Source: Metellina segmentata
Taxonomy: Eukaryota > Arthropoda > Arachnida > Araneae > Tetragnathidae
DNA length: 64,000 nt
Direction of reading: 5' to 3'
NCBI GenBank assembly: GCA_947359465.1
Contig: OX375874.1
Span: 95,303,172 to 95,367,171 of the forward strand
Shown here in pieces: positions 24,735 through 37,600 of the stretch (the first letter of the stretch is position 1; the number at the start of each line of letters is the position of its first letter). Position numbers and translations under genes: made by a program. The notes beneath the pieces are model-generated. The model was given only the letters and a program-made list of their open reading frames with translations, was not told the DNA's origin and did not search any database.

Positions 24735-27700
24735 CTGTAGGGATATAAGTCGGTTAAATATCTGGTTACTATTAATATACGAGAGTTAAAGAAATAGCAG
24801 GACAAATTTTTGAAAGATTAAAACAATAAAAATCATTCTTGGGCCTCGTATTTATTTAATTTGAATCCAATTTTATGACACTTAAAAATTTTATATTAAA
24901 AATAAGCATTTTATTTGGAAATTTAAATACTTTATGTATCAATAATTTAATGAATTTTAATTTTCTGGCTCTTTCATTACCCAACTTAGTTTTAAGTATT
25001 AAGTTGAAAATATTCTCTAAATAAATATCAAAGGTGTGGAAAGATTGAATGGCTTTCTCTTCTACACACACAAATAAATTAAAATCTAAATGAGCTATCA
25101 ATTCCAGACATCTGGGACAATGAAAAAATCGTGATTATTTTTTTTTAATATTTTTGAAAATTTTGGTTATTTGATTAAAATAAGATTTTTTTGTTTATTA
25201 AAATCGGGTTTTATGATTTGGATTAATTTGCTTTCCGTGTTTAAACTTGTTGGGCATGAGACACAAATCAGTGTAGTTACCAGGTATTGATTTATTTTAA
25301 ACGTCTCAGGGGTTTAGGAATTCCAGATTTCTTTATCAGAAATAATAAATTCCTTCTTGAAAAGACATCAGCTCAATTCTAACTAACCTTTCCATTTAAA
25401 GAGTACGTCAAATGATCAGAAAAGATTTCGTACAATGTCTGGACTGGTCTAGAGTATAAAACTGAGCTTCTGATCAAACAGATTTGCGACTGACACTTGT
25501 TTTAAGCGAATTACGAGAAATATTTGTGGGTCATATGACATTACCTTCCCAACATGAGATCTACGTAAGATTCCAAATCCATTTTGTCCCGACAAAAAAG
25601 GAGAAATATTTCCAATGAGAAGCTAAATTGGTTATTAAAAAACACCAAGCATGCCCGATCCTTGGACATCTTAAAATTTTTATGGTAGGACCCCCCCCCC
25701 GACCCCACACACACAAAAAACGTAAGGGATAGATGTACAATTTGTACTCATATTATTTGTACAGTACAAATAATATGAGTCGGGTTGCTTATCAAAAAGG
25801 TCATAAAGTTCTCCCAAAAGTATGGAATTTAATATCTTTATGATTGGGCCCAGCCCTCCCAACATCATTCAATGTCTACATATATTCTGAACATTGGTAA
25901 AATGTGTGTTGTGTGATCTGTAGAACAACTTTTTTGTTGCAGTAAAAATGGGAAAATTGCATTTATCATTCCCTAAAGTTGCATTTATTTTTGATACACT
26001 AAAATCTAAAATAAATTATTCGCAAAAAATGAAAAAATTCAAAATATATAGACAATTTTAGTCGTGTACAACAGTATTATAATACGTCATTAAATACAGA
26101 AAAACGTTGAATGGCCGATCCTTGGCCAGCGATTTCTTTAACATTGTAAAACTGTGTCAGCCGCTGTCATATGTGCTGTACTGGATAGCAAAAGTGCAAA
26201 ATCCTTTTGCTCAACGTTCAGATTTTAAAACGTCATCGACACTCACCTCGCAAACTCTGCAGTCAATTACGCATGTTTCCTCTGGATTATCAAGAGTGCC
26301 AACCAATGTGTAAAGTACTTCTTGCTAATTATTTCACTTACGTCTGTTAGGACGAACACCTTTCCATGAACTTCATAGGATTTGTGATCATAGAGTTGAT
26401 TCAGAGTACAAAAAATGAAATAATAATTTCATATTAATTAATTTTAAGCTAAATTTTAAAAAGTTGCAGGTGGTTGCATTAACGCAGAAAGTTGCATTTA
26501 TAAATCATTTACAGTACACCCCATGTTGGAGGAATTTCGGTTTTAGTACTTTATATGCAGCGCAGAACATGTGAAAAAAAGTTGCATTTGTTGCAAAAAG
26601 TTGCCCTAGTGATCTATATAAACAAAAGACTTCAAACACAGAAAACATAAATATTGAAGTAAATAATTTTTTCAAGTTTGAAACCAATGCATCCCAATTA
26701 ATACAATTATCAATAGTGAGCTCAAAGTAGGGTGGACAATAATTGTCAGTTTTAATAGGATCAATCTGGGATGTTACTGAATAGAATAAAACTTTTAAAC
26801 TGATTCGTAGTTGCAATGTATTTTTTTTTATTTTTAATTTTCAATATTTTTAATAAAAATCACGGCTTTTAAATCGGCATACCCTGAATACAGCACAATT
26901 TACAAGTTTTGGTAAGCAGGATTTGTAAATCTGCACAACATGTTGGTCATCCACAGATAAGTTTCCATTGCAGCATAGATGCTGAGGGTTTATTTGCAAA
27001 AACTGGTTTAAAGGAACTTTAAGAGATCAGTGACCTAAGTTAAGTACTTGTTTCGCATGCGTTTTGAATAAGATAATTTCAGGATTTATTAAATTAAGTG
27101 TACTCAGCGTCCAATAGGTTCTAATAATGTACAATGTTGACATAGTCAAGGTCTTGTTCTGAAACTTGTTAAATGCCTGGATTAAAAGATCTCTTCGACT
27201 CACCAACCAAATATACAAAAATGCAGATATGTGTGAATATTTAAATAACTTGAACTGCAAATTATTGAACTGAATTTTAAACTGCAGGGCTCTAGTAAGA
27301 TTTGATGTTAAAGTTTCATGACATAAAGGCATTTGAAAGCTAGGAGTCAAGAGGGATGTATAGTGTGATTTAGGTATTTTTCAAGCCTAAAGCTCAAAAG
27401 AGTGCTTTTGTCTTCAAAAGCTATTTTTAAATATTGAGTTAACTGTTTATCATCTCTAAGATTTAAGCTCAGGTAATCAGATTCCAAATATGTTTTCGTG
27501 GATGATTTTGAAATGCAGTCGATGGATTTTCAAAGTAGCTCAACTTGAAGGCAGAAATTTGTTGACAGATGTCTTGGAAAATAATAAAAAGAGATTAGAG
27601 ACAGGAGTGTATACATAAGAGAAGTGAAAAAACAAGGTATTAAGGGCAGATTATTTCAAAATATTGTTTAGAAACCTTGCAACATCATAAGTATCCATTT

Positions 27701-28099
27701 TTGCATCGACATAATAACATACATCGACATAAACATAATAGTAATAGAAATAATCCTACAGATGAAACTAGTATCACATGCATATCTCCTAAACGTTGCA
27801 AAATATAAGCCTGATAAACCATCAGTGATGCAACAGCAGAAGTCTCATTGATGCTAAATACAAAAAGTCCACAGTTTTTTTCCACTAAATTTGATTTGAC
27901 GTTTTACCCTAAAAATGGTAAAAGTTAACCTGTTTAAGAAAAGGTGTGCCCAAATGAAAAGGAGACCTTAGCTGTAGAGGTGTTGTATCAAATCCCTGTG
28001 AGTTCATGTGTTAGCTGATAGATGGCGTGGTGGTATTCCCAGTTGCACATGCATAGTTAATGGCTTCACATCAATATCCTCATATCTGGAGAGTTGTTT
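24735..28099. other. Gene-free, repeat-poor intergenic stretch
   Basis: AT-rich DNA with scattered GTTGCATTTAT motifs (25920-26600) and a strong 17-bp palindrome (25746-25780). Open frames here are short, lack family resemblance and are probably chance. Confidence 0.5.
25746..25780. repeat. Perfect 17-bp palindrome with 1-nt centre
   Basis: ACTCATATTATTTGTAC at 25746-25762, A at 25763, and the exact complement at 25764-25780. Confidence 0.9.
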
Positions 28100-28312
28100 C
28101 GGCAATTCGTTGCATGATGGATTCCTCCAGATCAGCACAAAAATCCAGTTCAGTCCAGTTATTCAGTTTCTTCGCGCAGAAGGGGAGCTTGCCTCACAAA
28201 TTTATCACAGGATGAAAGAGGTGAACGAAGAGCAGTGTCTCGCACGGTGCACCATATTCTGGCACTCCTGCCCAGAAGGCCGGAAAAGTGATGCTCTGGT
28301 ATTTAGAGGATT
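28100..28312 (+). pseudogene. Mariner-type transposase N-terminal fragment
   Basis: The frame reads VIQFLRAEGELASQIYHRMK, then EEQCLARCTIF, resembling the first helix-turn-helix of mariner-family transposases. No ends or catalytic part are visible. It lies about 300 bp past the FTSJ3 3' end. Confidence 0.6.
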
Positions 28313-28576
28313 CCTATCTCTTAAGAATAAGTTCTCTAATTTTAGTTTCTGTTGAATTAAAACTAGCTATTTCATAAAATAGCAGCATATTAATACTTTT
28401 ATTTCAGTTTTAAAATATCCTAAAAAACCCCAAAATCTTAAAATTAATTCCATTTCCTGTAATAGTTATTAGTATTAAGATATTAATTCTATTCAGCTGA
28501 ACATTGTTATTAAATATTTGCAAAATTAAATCCCCAGAAATAAAGAAATCACAAAAATGTTTACTTTTTAAAACAA

Positions 28577-28597
28577 TTTATTATACAAATATTTATT
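28577..28597 (-). promoter_or_regulatory. Two overlapping-range poly(A) signals for FTSJ3
   Basis: On the minus strand two AATAAA hexamers lie just after the FTSJ3 stop: complement of 28592-28597 and of 28577-28582, 15-35 bp past the TGA. This implies a very short 3' UTR. Motif and position only. Confidence 0.5.
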
Positions 28598-28611
28598 AAA
28601 CTGCAGTATTA

Positions 28612-31600
28612 TCACTTTTTTTTCCTTGGAAGCTTTCCGCCTTTTTTCATGTTTTTGCGAGATGACTTTTTCTGTGTTTTCATGGACATTCTTTCTTTTC
28701 TGTCATCTTTCTTCATACGTTTGTCAACAACTCTAAAACGTCCTTTTACACCAGCTGGTCGACTTACGCGCCTGCCAACGCCTTTTTTAGCAACTATATA
28801 TGTTATTTTATGGTCATCTTTTGGCATGGCTTTTTTATATATGCTGAAACAAATAGTTTTATTAATTATAATTGTTAGATAGAAAAAAAATTAAAATGAA
28901 TTTTAAAAGTGAATGTTTGCTGTTAATTTAAAATTTCTGAACTAAAATAAAAACAAATACAAATATTTGATCAAATGAATAGTAACAGATTTAACTAAAT
29001 AACGCTTGTAACTTTTATTTAATAATGTGTAAAATGAGTAAAAAAAATTTATGGTTTTAAATTTCAAAATATTGTAAAATACCTCTGAAAATATGTAAAA
29101 CTCTAGGTATAAAATATGCACATTTTATATAAGTTCTTAAGCTGTCTGGGCGATTTTCACTTATAGTTATATTTTAAATTAGGGGGGAAATAGTCAATGT
29201 TTTGCCCTTTTGCTGCTACAAATTTCACTCCAGAGGAACTGGTAGTGTTAGGATGGCCAACTTTTGGAAATGAATTCAAGGGAGATTTAGTTGCAACAAA
29301 TTTTGACCATTTTTAATGGTATGTTCAAACAGATGTTCATAGAATGGATATTAAACAAAGCTATTTTACATTGCATATAATATACAGGTTCCAATATCGA
29401 ATACAAATTTGCATGGTTCTGAATCCTACCTGTCTAGGTTTGTCCCGATGCTTCAGAACTAAGCATTTTTTTTATCTTAGAAATTTGCACAATTTAAAAT
29501 TTCAAAAACTATTAACAACTATACTCAAACAATTGCAACCATTAGCTGACTTAATTAGTTCCAAACTGCTTTGATTTCTCAGCAATTAGTGAAAATTTTC
29601 ATTCAGTTTGACCTTGGGATTCTATTAACAAAGCCTAAAATCGTGTGTTATGGTTTCGTACATCAATTTATTTTTTAAATCACTCAAAATATTTTACTGT
29701 GTTTTTATTGGATACTTACAATCAAGAAATCGATTTATCTTTTAAATCACCCAAAATATTGAACCAACTTTGTTTCGATACTTCCTGCTTACAATCCAGA
29801 AATGGATATTCCGCTATCAATAAGTGTATGCTAAACATTCTATTTTCATAGTTGGTGGGAATAATATTGAATTTAAATTTCTCCAACCTATTATTGTTAA
29901 TGAAATTTAAGGGAGAAATAGAGCTGAGAGGATAAAAAATAGCTCTAATACCCAGGCAATACAGGAGAGTTGGCCACTCTAGGTGGTGCTGACTTATTAC
30001 CGAATATCTATGAAGCTTTGGGAGGGCATGCGTAGAAAATACAGGAAGGGCTAAATTTGGTTAATATAAGACAATCTGTTTTTAAGATAACTTGTGTATA
30101 ACCAGTTTTAACCCCTATGTGTCTTTAAATGGGGATTATAATACCTCTTGCTTTGAATTTTTGCAAAAGAGTGGACGGAAGTCCCTTCTTTCAGCCTTTC
30201 AAAAATGGAACTATAATATTTTGGATATCTTGACCAATCTAGCAATGAGGTTAATCAAAATACAGAATATGACACCAAAATTACAAGTCTGATAAACACT
30301 TAAAGTAAAGTGCTTACGTTTTCAGCTGGTCAGCTTTTTCTCTTTCACTCATATCAGGTTGATCTGTAACCTTTTCTGCACGTTTCTTAGCTTTTTCCAT
30401 GCGCCTGATGACCTGTAAATAGTTTGAATTGTTATAAAACAAAAGGCATAAATAATTTAAAGATGAAAGAGAGATTACTAATTCTTTATACATGTTTAAT
30501 AATTAGCATGCTTAACTTATAAGGTAAATCAATAGTAAAAAACATTTTACCACACAAAAACCAAAATGTAATAAATCAAAAACAAACTACCATTAAATAG
30601 AACGTTGTGTTTCGCTTTGAATTTTGTACTTGCTAAATTAGGATTGTTTCTTTAAATTTTTCACAAGTAAAAGAGGAGTATTTAACAAAACTATTTACTT
30701 TTAGTTATTAAGTACTAGCCACAGCGTGGCTAGACCGTGGCAGTTGCTTTTGTGAGGTTATTGGTTTGCTTCGCAAATCAAATAGGAGTTTGTAGCCTAT
30801 TGGATAACAGCAATAACGAAGTTGCCCGTGGTAGTGGTTTGCTTCGCACACCAAAACGGCATTGCCCGTGACAGTTTTTTTTGTGGAGGTCACATTGCCC
30901 GTGTGGTGTTTTGCTTTGCAAACCAAAAAATATAGATATTTAATTGAAAAATTATTTATTAAAACAAAATCAAACGCAGAAGAGATCTAATCAGCGTGAC
31001 GCCACGATCTCTTGCGCAAATATATAAATATTTAACTAAAAAATTATTAATTAAAAGCAAATCCAGATATCTATATAGAAGAAAATTTTCCACAGATTTT
31101 GAATCCATTGAAATTTTCAATCTATCTTTAACAATCCCGATTTTACAAAAAAAGAACAAAACAATGCCAGTCAAAATATTCGCTGTGGAATCGTTTGAGG
31201 GGAGACTACGCATCCGCATTTAATTGGGAACGGAAGGTGAAAAAACTTGGCATGGTTTCAAAGGCTGGTGTCAATAGTGACATGAAGTCATATGGGAAAA
31301 TATCAGAATTTAGTTCTTTCTTCCAATTGCAGAGCGGGACGAAAAAAAGATCCAAGGGTGAAAAAAACTACTAAATTCTTTTTTAAATGTTCTTGATTAA
31401 ATTTTAAAATTTGCATCGACTCTAAAATTGCATTGCAAAAAATTACCTGTATAGACTACCTGTGTGCTAATCCCATTATTGTAAGTGCTATAGATTCGTC
31501 AGGACTTTGCAGCCAAGTAAGAAACAAACAAACACTTCCTTTTATAATAGTTGATTCAATAATTAAAAATGCAGAGATATTGAATATATACACTGTTGTC

Positions 31601-34600
31601 CAAAATTAAGATTACAAACAAAATCTGTGAAAACTGGAGAAATATTCAGATTATTGCAACGAAATTTGGCACAGAGATATATTGTGATGAGAGAAAGCAT
31701 ATAAGAACATAACGATATGAAAAAGAGTTGAATTGTTAGTTAAGATACAGGTTATATCGAAAACGGTCAAATCATGATACATTTATCTCGGGATAGGTCC
31801 ATCTAATATGGAGTGTGGCCACCGTGCACTGCTATAGAAGCCTCACAACGAGCCCTTATTATTAAGGAGGGTGTCGAAAAATGCTTGCAGCAATAAATAC
31901 CATTCTTTCAAAAGCGCAGCTTTTAACCCCTAGAGGGTCCTGGGAGGGGGGTAACGTTGAGCAATGGCACTTCCTAGACCATCCCAAACATGTTCTATAG
32001 GATTGAGATCCGGAGACTCTGTGGACTAGTCCCCCCCCCGCTCCCCATACGGCGAATATCCTCTTCAAGAAAAATCATCAACAATGTGAGCTCTGTGCGG
32101 CCGCGCATTATCGTCCTTAAAAAGGAAGTTCGGGCACGCAGCAACATGGCAAAACCTCAGTGTTTCAAGGACCTCATCCCTATAGCGTTGTGCGTTACCA
32201 CTACCCTATGTTCAGTGCCTAACATGCCATCCCAGACCACGATTCATCTGACAAATTGGTCGATTTCCCTTATGTCAGAGGGATGATAGCGAGCTGTACG
32301 TTCTCTCCAGATAAAGACTCGCCAAGAATCACAGGGCTCCTAACAGGTTTCAAGGTCTAAAAAGATGACAAAAGAGACTAATTAAGCCAAAAAAGTGATT
32401 AATCTAGCAGAAAAAAGTGACTAATCGAGCAAAAAATAGTGACAAATAACAATAATGCTAAATACATTCAAGTATAAAGATAGAGAAAAAGATCATACCC
32501 AGCCACCCAAATCTTTGCCTTTTCTTTCTTTGGAAGGATATTTTTATTTTCTTCATTTAAAAAGTACATCATTTCAAAATATTAACATAAAAATTTTAAA
32601 AAAATCTTAATTATGATTTTTTAATTTGTTTATTTTTGACACAGCTTAATGAATTTCTTCCTTTTCTTTAAAAGATTTTGTCTCATTTTTTTTGTTGTAA
32701 AAGTCTGAAATTAATTTTCTTTTTCTTCTCAATAGAAGAATGTGCATTTTTTAAAGTCTGTCTTTGCTGACCAGCTTCATCTTACTTTTGCCAATCTTTC
32801 AATCATTACCTGAGCAAGTGCTGCTTCCTTTAAATCTTTATTTTTTATTGCCTTCTTGGGCCTATCATTGGCTTCCTTTAATAATTTTGAAACACTGTCC
32901 AATGCCTCATTCCTTTCCTTATGCATAATTTTAAGTTTTCGTTCTTCTTCTATCATATTTCTTTTCTTTGCCAGCTGCTTAATTTTTTTTTTCTCTGCTT
33001 CCAGTCAATCTTTTTCTTTTCTGTCCTCTAATTTTTCTTGTGCCTTAGGTTTTATATCTTCTAAATAGGCATTGTAGGCTTTATATGCAACCCTTCCCAT
33101 ATCCATTAGCTTTGATGTGATCGGCACCAAATCAGGTTTTTTGTCAAGATTTGCCAAGCTACTTTTAACCCTCATCAATGCATTGAGTGTGCGTTCTGAC
33201 ATTGATGCTCTGTCTCCTGTCAAAGCTCTTCCTGAGGCTGAGAAGCCAAGTTCAATGTCAAGACACCCATGAGAAAGTGACAGAGCAGCCTTCACTAGCT
33301 TTGACACAACTGGGTACTTAGAATCCACATCACTAATGTCTCACAGTCTGAAGAACTGGTTCCAGTAAACATCAATAGGCTTCATTCTAGATAATTCTTC
33401 CTCAAATTCTTTTTGGAGTAATTTCCACTCATCCAGTAGTATGTCTGTCTGGGCATCCCATGGAATTGCTCTTGCAACTTCTAATACTTGTCGCACACTC
33501 TCGCCAATGAGTCTCTCAAGAGGATCAAGACAGGATAAACTTTTAAGGAGAGATAAACTGAAGGAGGACTTCTTCAAAAGATATTTAACACTGGCAATGT
33601 AATGCTTTTGAGCCCTTAAGAAAAAGAAATTCCTTTCATTCTCTTTCAGATTTTATAGCGCTCTAGAAATTTGATCTCCAATCACAATATCAGCCAGGGG
33701 CAACAGTTTCTGAGGACATATATCTTCCAATTTATGCATTTACAAATATAGAATAAATTCCTCTTTGTAGATCCAACCCAAAATTGTTCTTGTCAGCAAT
33801 TCAAGTTGAGAATGAATGTTATGTATCATAGGTTCCTTTTCTGAAGAAATTCGGTCACATGATTAAATATACTTGCACTTGATACAACAAATATCACCTC
33901 AGTCTTTATAGTTTCTCTTCTAAGTAAATGAACAATTTTTGTAGCCTGGTCTTTGTATCATGTTTGGCTTCTTTATTGGAATATAGTCAAGGAAATACTT
34001 TCGAACTGCAATCCACTATTCAAGCAACCTTTTAGCAGCTGGCTTTAGGCTTAGCCACCTGCTTGAACAATGCTTGATGAAATGGTGAGTGGGAAGTTTC
34101 AAGTCTTCTTGAATTGGTTTGTATGTTGACCTATGCTTAGGCCACTGATTAAAAAATCTGTAAATAGTAAAAACTAGTTTAGACACATCTTTCCCTAACT
34201 ATTTTAGACCTTTAAGAAAAGCATTATGTATTGTGTGAATAAAACACGTCCCAAGGTTAATTTAGTTCTTTTGGGGTCTTGATGGGGAGCTTCGAGCGTT
34301 TAGAGTGTGAGAGGTTGATGATCTATTCCCTTAAAAATTTTGCCGAAGACACTTTCGAGTGTAAATTATCATACATATTGAAGATTCCACCGTCCTTTCA
34401 GAGTTTACCATGACGTATCTATACCTTCTAGACATAATCAGACCAACAATGTAAACTGCAACATGTGATAACAAGGTACTAAACGCATTACCTCTCCTCC
34501 TGGGTTAACGTTGAGTTAATATCAGCTTGATCTGTCCAGTCTCTTGACCTCTCCATTCTTGTCTTCTTCGAAATTCGAAAATAAAATGGGTCTGTTGAAA

Positions 34601-37600
34601 CCGCAATCAGATCTGTGTATGGAGGATGTTATCCCCCCCCACACACCTTTTAAATGACCACTGGCATTGATCACCATTTACGAGCTGTGAGCGTCTGACC
34701 TCCTAGAGGGTGTTCCTCCTTTTGTTCGACTCTGTGGAAAGGTAATATCTGTCTTGCGCCAAATGATATGCCACACAATAGTTTGAAAGGAAAACGTTAG
34801 TCATAAATGCCACTCCAGTTAGGTAATTAGGTATGAGGGGTCGGACATGCAGATGGCCCTGCTTCCCTTAAACTTCGACGCTTCGTTTTACTGATAGCCT
34901 TTTCCTGTGGGAAAATTTCCAGAACTTGCTGCTAATAGACCGCAGGCAACGTGAAGTATCCTTTTATAGTTGAAATGGTATGTTTTTGAATCCATTCTTG
35001 CGGTGGAACGTAGCGCGCATTTCGAAACTGAATGCTTGCGAACCCTGTTTTTTTATAGAGGAAATGAACTTTTTTTAACTGCGCACCAAAATTATTTCTT
35101 CTTTAAATAGAATTTAAGAACTTAAAACCCCTGTGGTGACAAAATGTCAAAAAGGTGACAAAAAGTGACATGTTAGGAGCCCTGTGATTTGTAATGCATA
35201 TTTTGACATGTTTTACTGCATATTTAAGCATTTGTAACTGCATATTTTGGCAGTTTTTACTGCATAAAAATCTGGTCTCTAGTTATTACTATTCCAATAT
35301 CATTTTTTAAAATTTGTCTAAAATCACTATTTTTCAGTCAAGAAGTCCCAGCCAGACATAAATGCAGATCGATGTAATTTTTTCATACTGCACAAGATTT
35401 GCATCCTTCAACTATTTCACACTACAGTCGATCCCTGCTATAGTGAACTCTCGGTTATAGTGAACTTTTTCATTTGTCCCAACTAAACTCCTATTTAATT
35501 AATGTTATTTTAGATGCTTATAGTGAACTCTAGAAAATGCAATTTCGCTTACAGTGAACTGAATTTTTCCTTTCACAGATATTTTTCCAGATTTTCAAAG
35601 GAAATTCTAAATATTTTTTTTTCTACAGAAAATGTGGACAAAAGAGTTATGGAATCTTTTGTAATGAACTGTACTTAAAATCACAATGTACCCAAATCCA
35701 AACTAATTTTTTCGATAAGGGGTAAAAATAAAATTAAGTAAAACAACTAAATTCTTTATTTCTAATAAACATGATAAAAAAATTTCAAGTATTTAATAAT
35801 TTAAATTTTAGTAAATTGTGTTACATACCAATGATTGTTTTCAATAAAACCACCATCAAATGCTATGTTTTATATGTGTCAACAAAATTGGATATTGTGA
35901 ACCATCGGTTCAGCTTTTTATTGGGTCTGGTGACGGTTCACTGCAACAGGGTTTGACTGTATTACTAATTCAATAACAATATTTTTTTTATTTTGTCTGA
36001 AATCAATATATATTTTTTATTTTTACAAGGTCAGAAGAGCCAAGCTAGACATTTTACAGCCATAGAAATTTTGTCAGATCTATGTGACCCATCAGACAAT
36101 CTTTTCGCACTGAGACTAGGTTTAAAAAAGTGTTACGTTAAAAAAGTGTTTAAGCAATATTTTGAATAAAATCTGTTCATTTTGCTAATGAAAGAGGGTG
36201 CTACTTTATGTCTTTAAATTCATAAACAATAAAACTGTTTACCTTATTCAAAATGAATTTTGATTAGCATTTAACCTTTTGACTACGGCTGCAGATATAA
36301 CAAGCATGATTCTTATACCTTTCAAGGTTCAACTGCTGTGATGGCTGTAGTCTAAATTCTTTCTCGGTGCAATTCCCATAACTTTCAAGGAACAGCTGAT
36401 GTATGGCTGTTGTCTAAATTCTCTCTTGGCGTGATTATGGTACAACTGCTGTACTGGTCATAGTCTAACGGTTAAGGTAGAGTTTTAAGAGCAAATGTTA
36501 TGGACAGCTATGTGTTGCTAAACACTGGAGAACCCAAATGACAGTATTTTAAACTATGCATATACTTTTTTATTGTGCACCATGTCCCTTAGCTGTTGTG
36601 GAGTTTTCTTGAAGAAATATTGTTTATATGAAGCACTCTAAGTTTAAGTTATCAATATGCTAGCAAGTCAGTCCAGTCAAAAGGGTAATCACTGAGGTAG
36701 ACCCTAAGGTAGTCACTTTGTGGGATATTCTAAAAATCGTACATGCAATACAAAAATTTAGCTTACTCATCAGATGATGGGGAGCAATAATTGGCCTTTT
36801 AATAGATTGAGATTTTTTGGGCTTGTTGACACAAAGTTTGCTTTCAAAAAAATTCTATACATTAAAAGCTATAACACATTTATCATGCGAATGTAAAATA
36901 AGCAGTTCCTAGTGAGGCTTCTTAAATAAATTATAATTGAATAATTGCTTATAATTACTCTTCTCTTCTTTCTAGCTTTAGCTTCAACTACTTTCTTAAC
37001 TGATCTGGCATTGATTTCTTTTAATCTTAGCTTATATTCTGCTACCATTTCCTAGAAAACAAAAATGAAAGTATAATTAAATTTAAAAATCTTAAAACTA
37101 AAAATATCTAACATGACCAAAATATTTATTCAAAACAGAAACACTCACAGCAGTTACAGGTAGTTGCTTCCTATAGTGCTTCTTCTCATCTGTGACAAAC
37201 CAGTCAGGGAGACCTTCGTCGTTCGATGCATAACTATAAAATAGAAGATAATTTCTTTTATATTCTATTTACTTAAAAACCTCTTAAAATCTGTAATAAA
37301 AGACAATGGCTGACATACCGATTGTAACTACTTTCAATAATGTCTCTCTTCATTTTCTTTGACTGTACAATTAGTGACCCTAAGGCTAAGGCTTCTGGAT
37401 CCAATTTTACCTTTTTCCTTTTCTTTTTAGCTATTGATAAAAAAGATAGTTAAAGCTAGTGTAGCTAGTCAAAAAAAGAGAGTTTAACATCATAAATCAA
37501 GTATCACAAAAATAGCAGCTATTTGCATGAATTTCAAACAAAATTCTTCTTACAGAGGATATAATGCTTAGCATAAAGTATATAAATTCATCAGAAAGTA

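Noticed and set aside
28649..28882. Open frame on the + strand
   Set aside because: Antisense shadow of the basic last exon of FTSJ3; the minus-strand frame matches the Spb1 C-terminus.
32856..33068. Phenylalanine/serine-rich + strand frame resembling a membrane protein
   Set aside because: Antisense to the lysine/glutamate-rich tail of the hAT-like transposase remnant.
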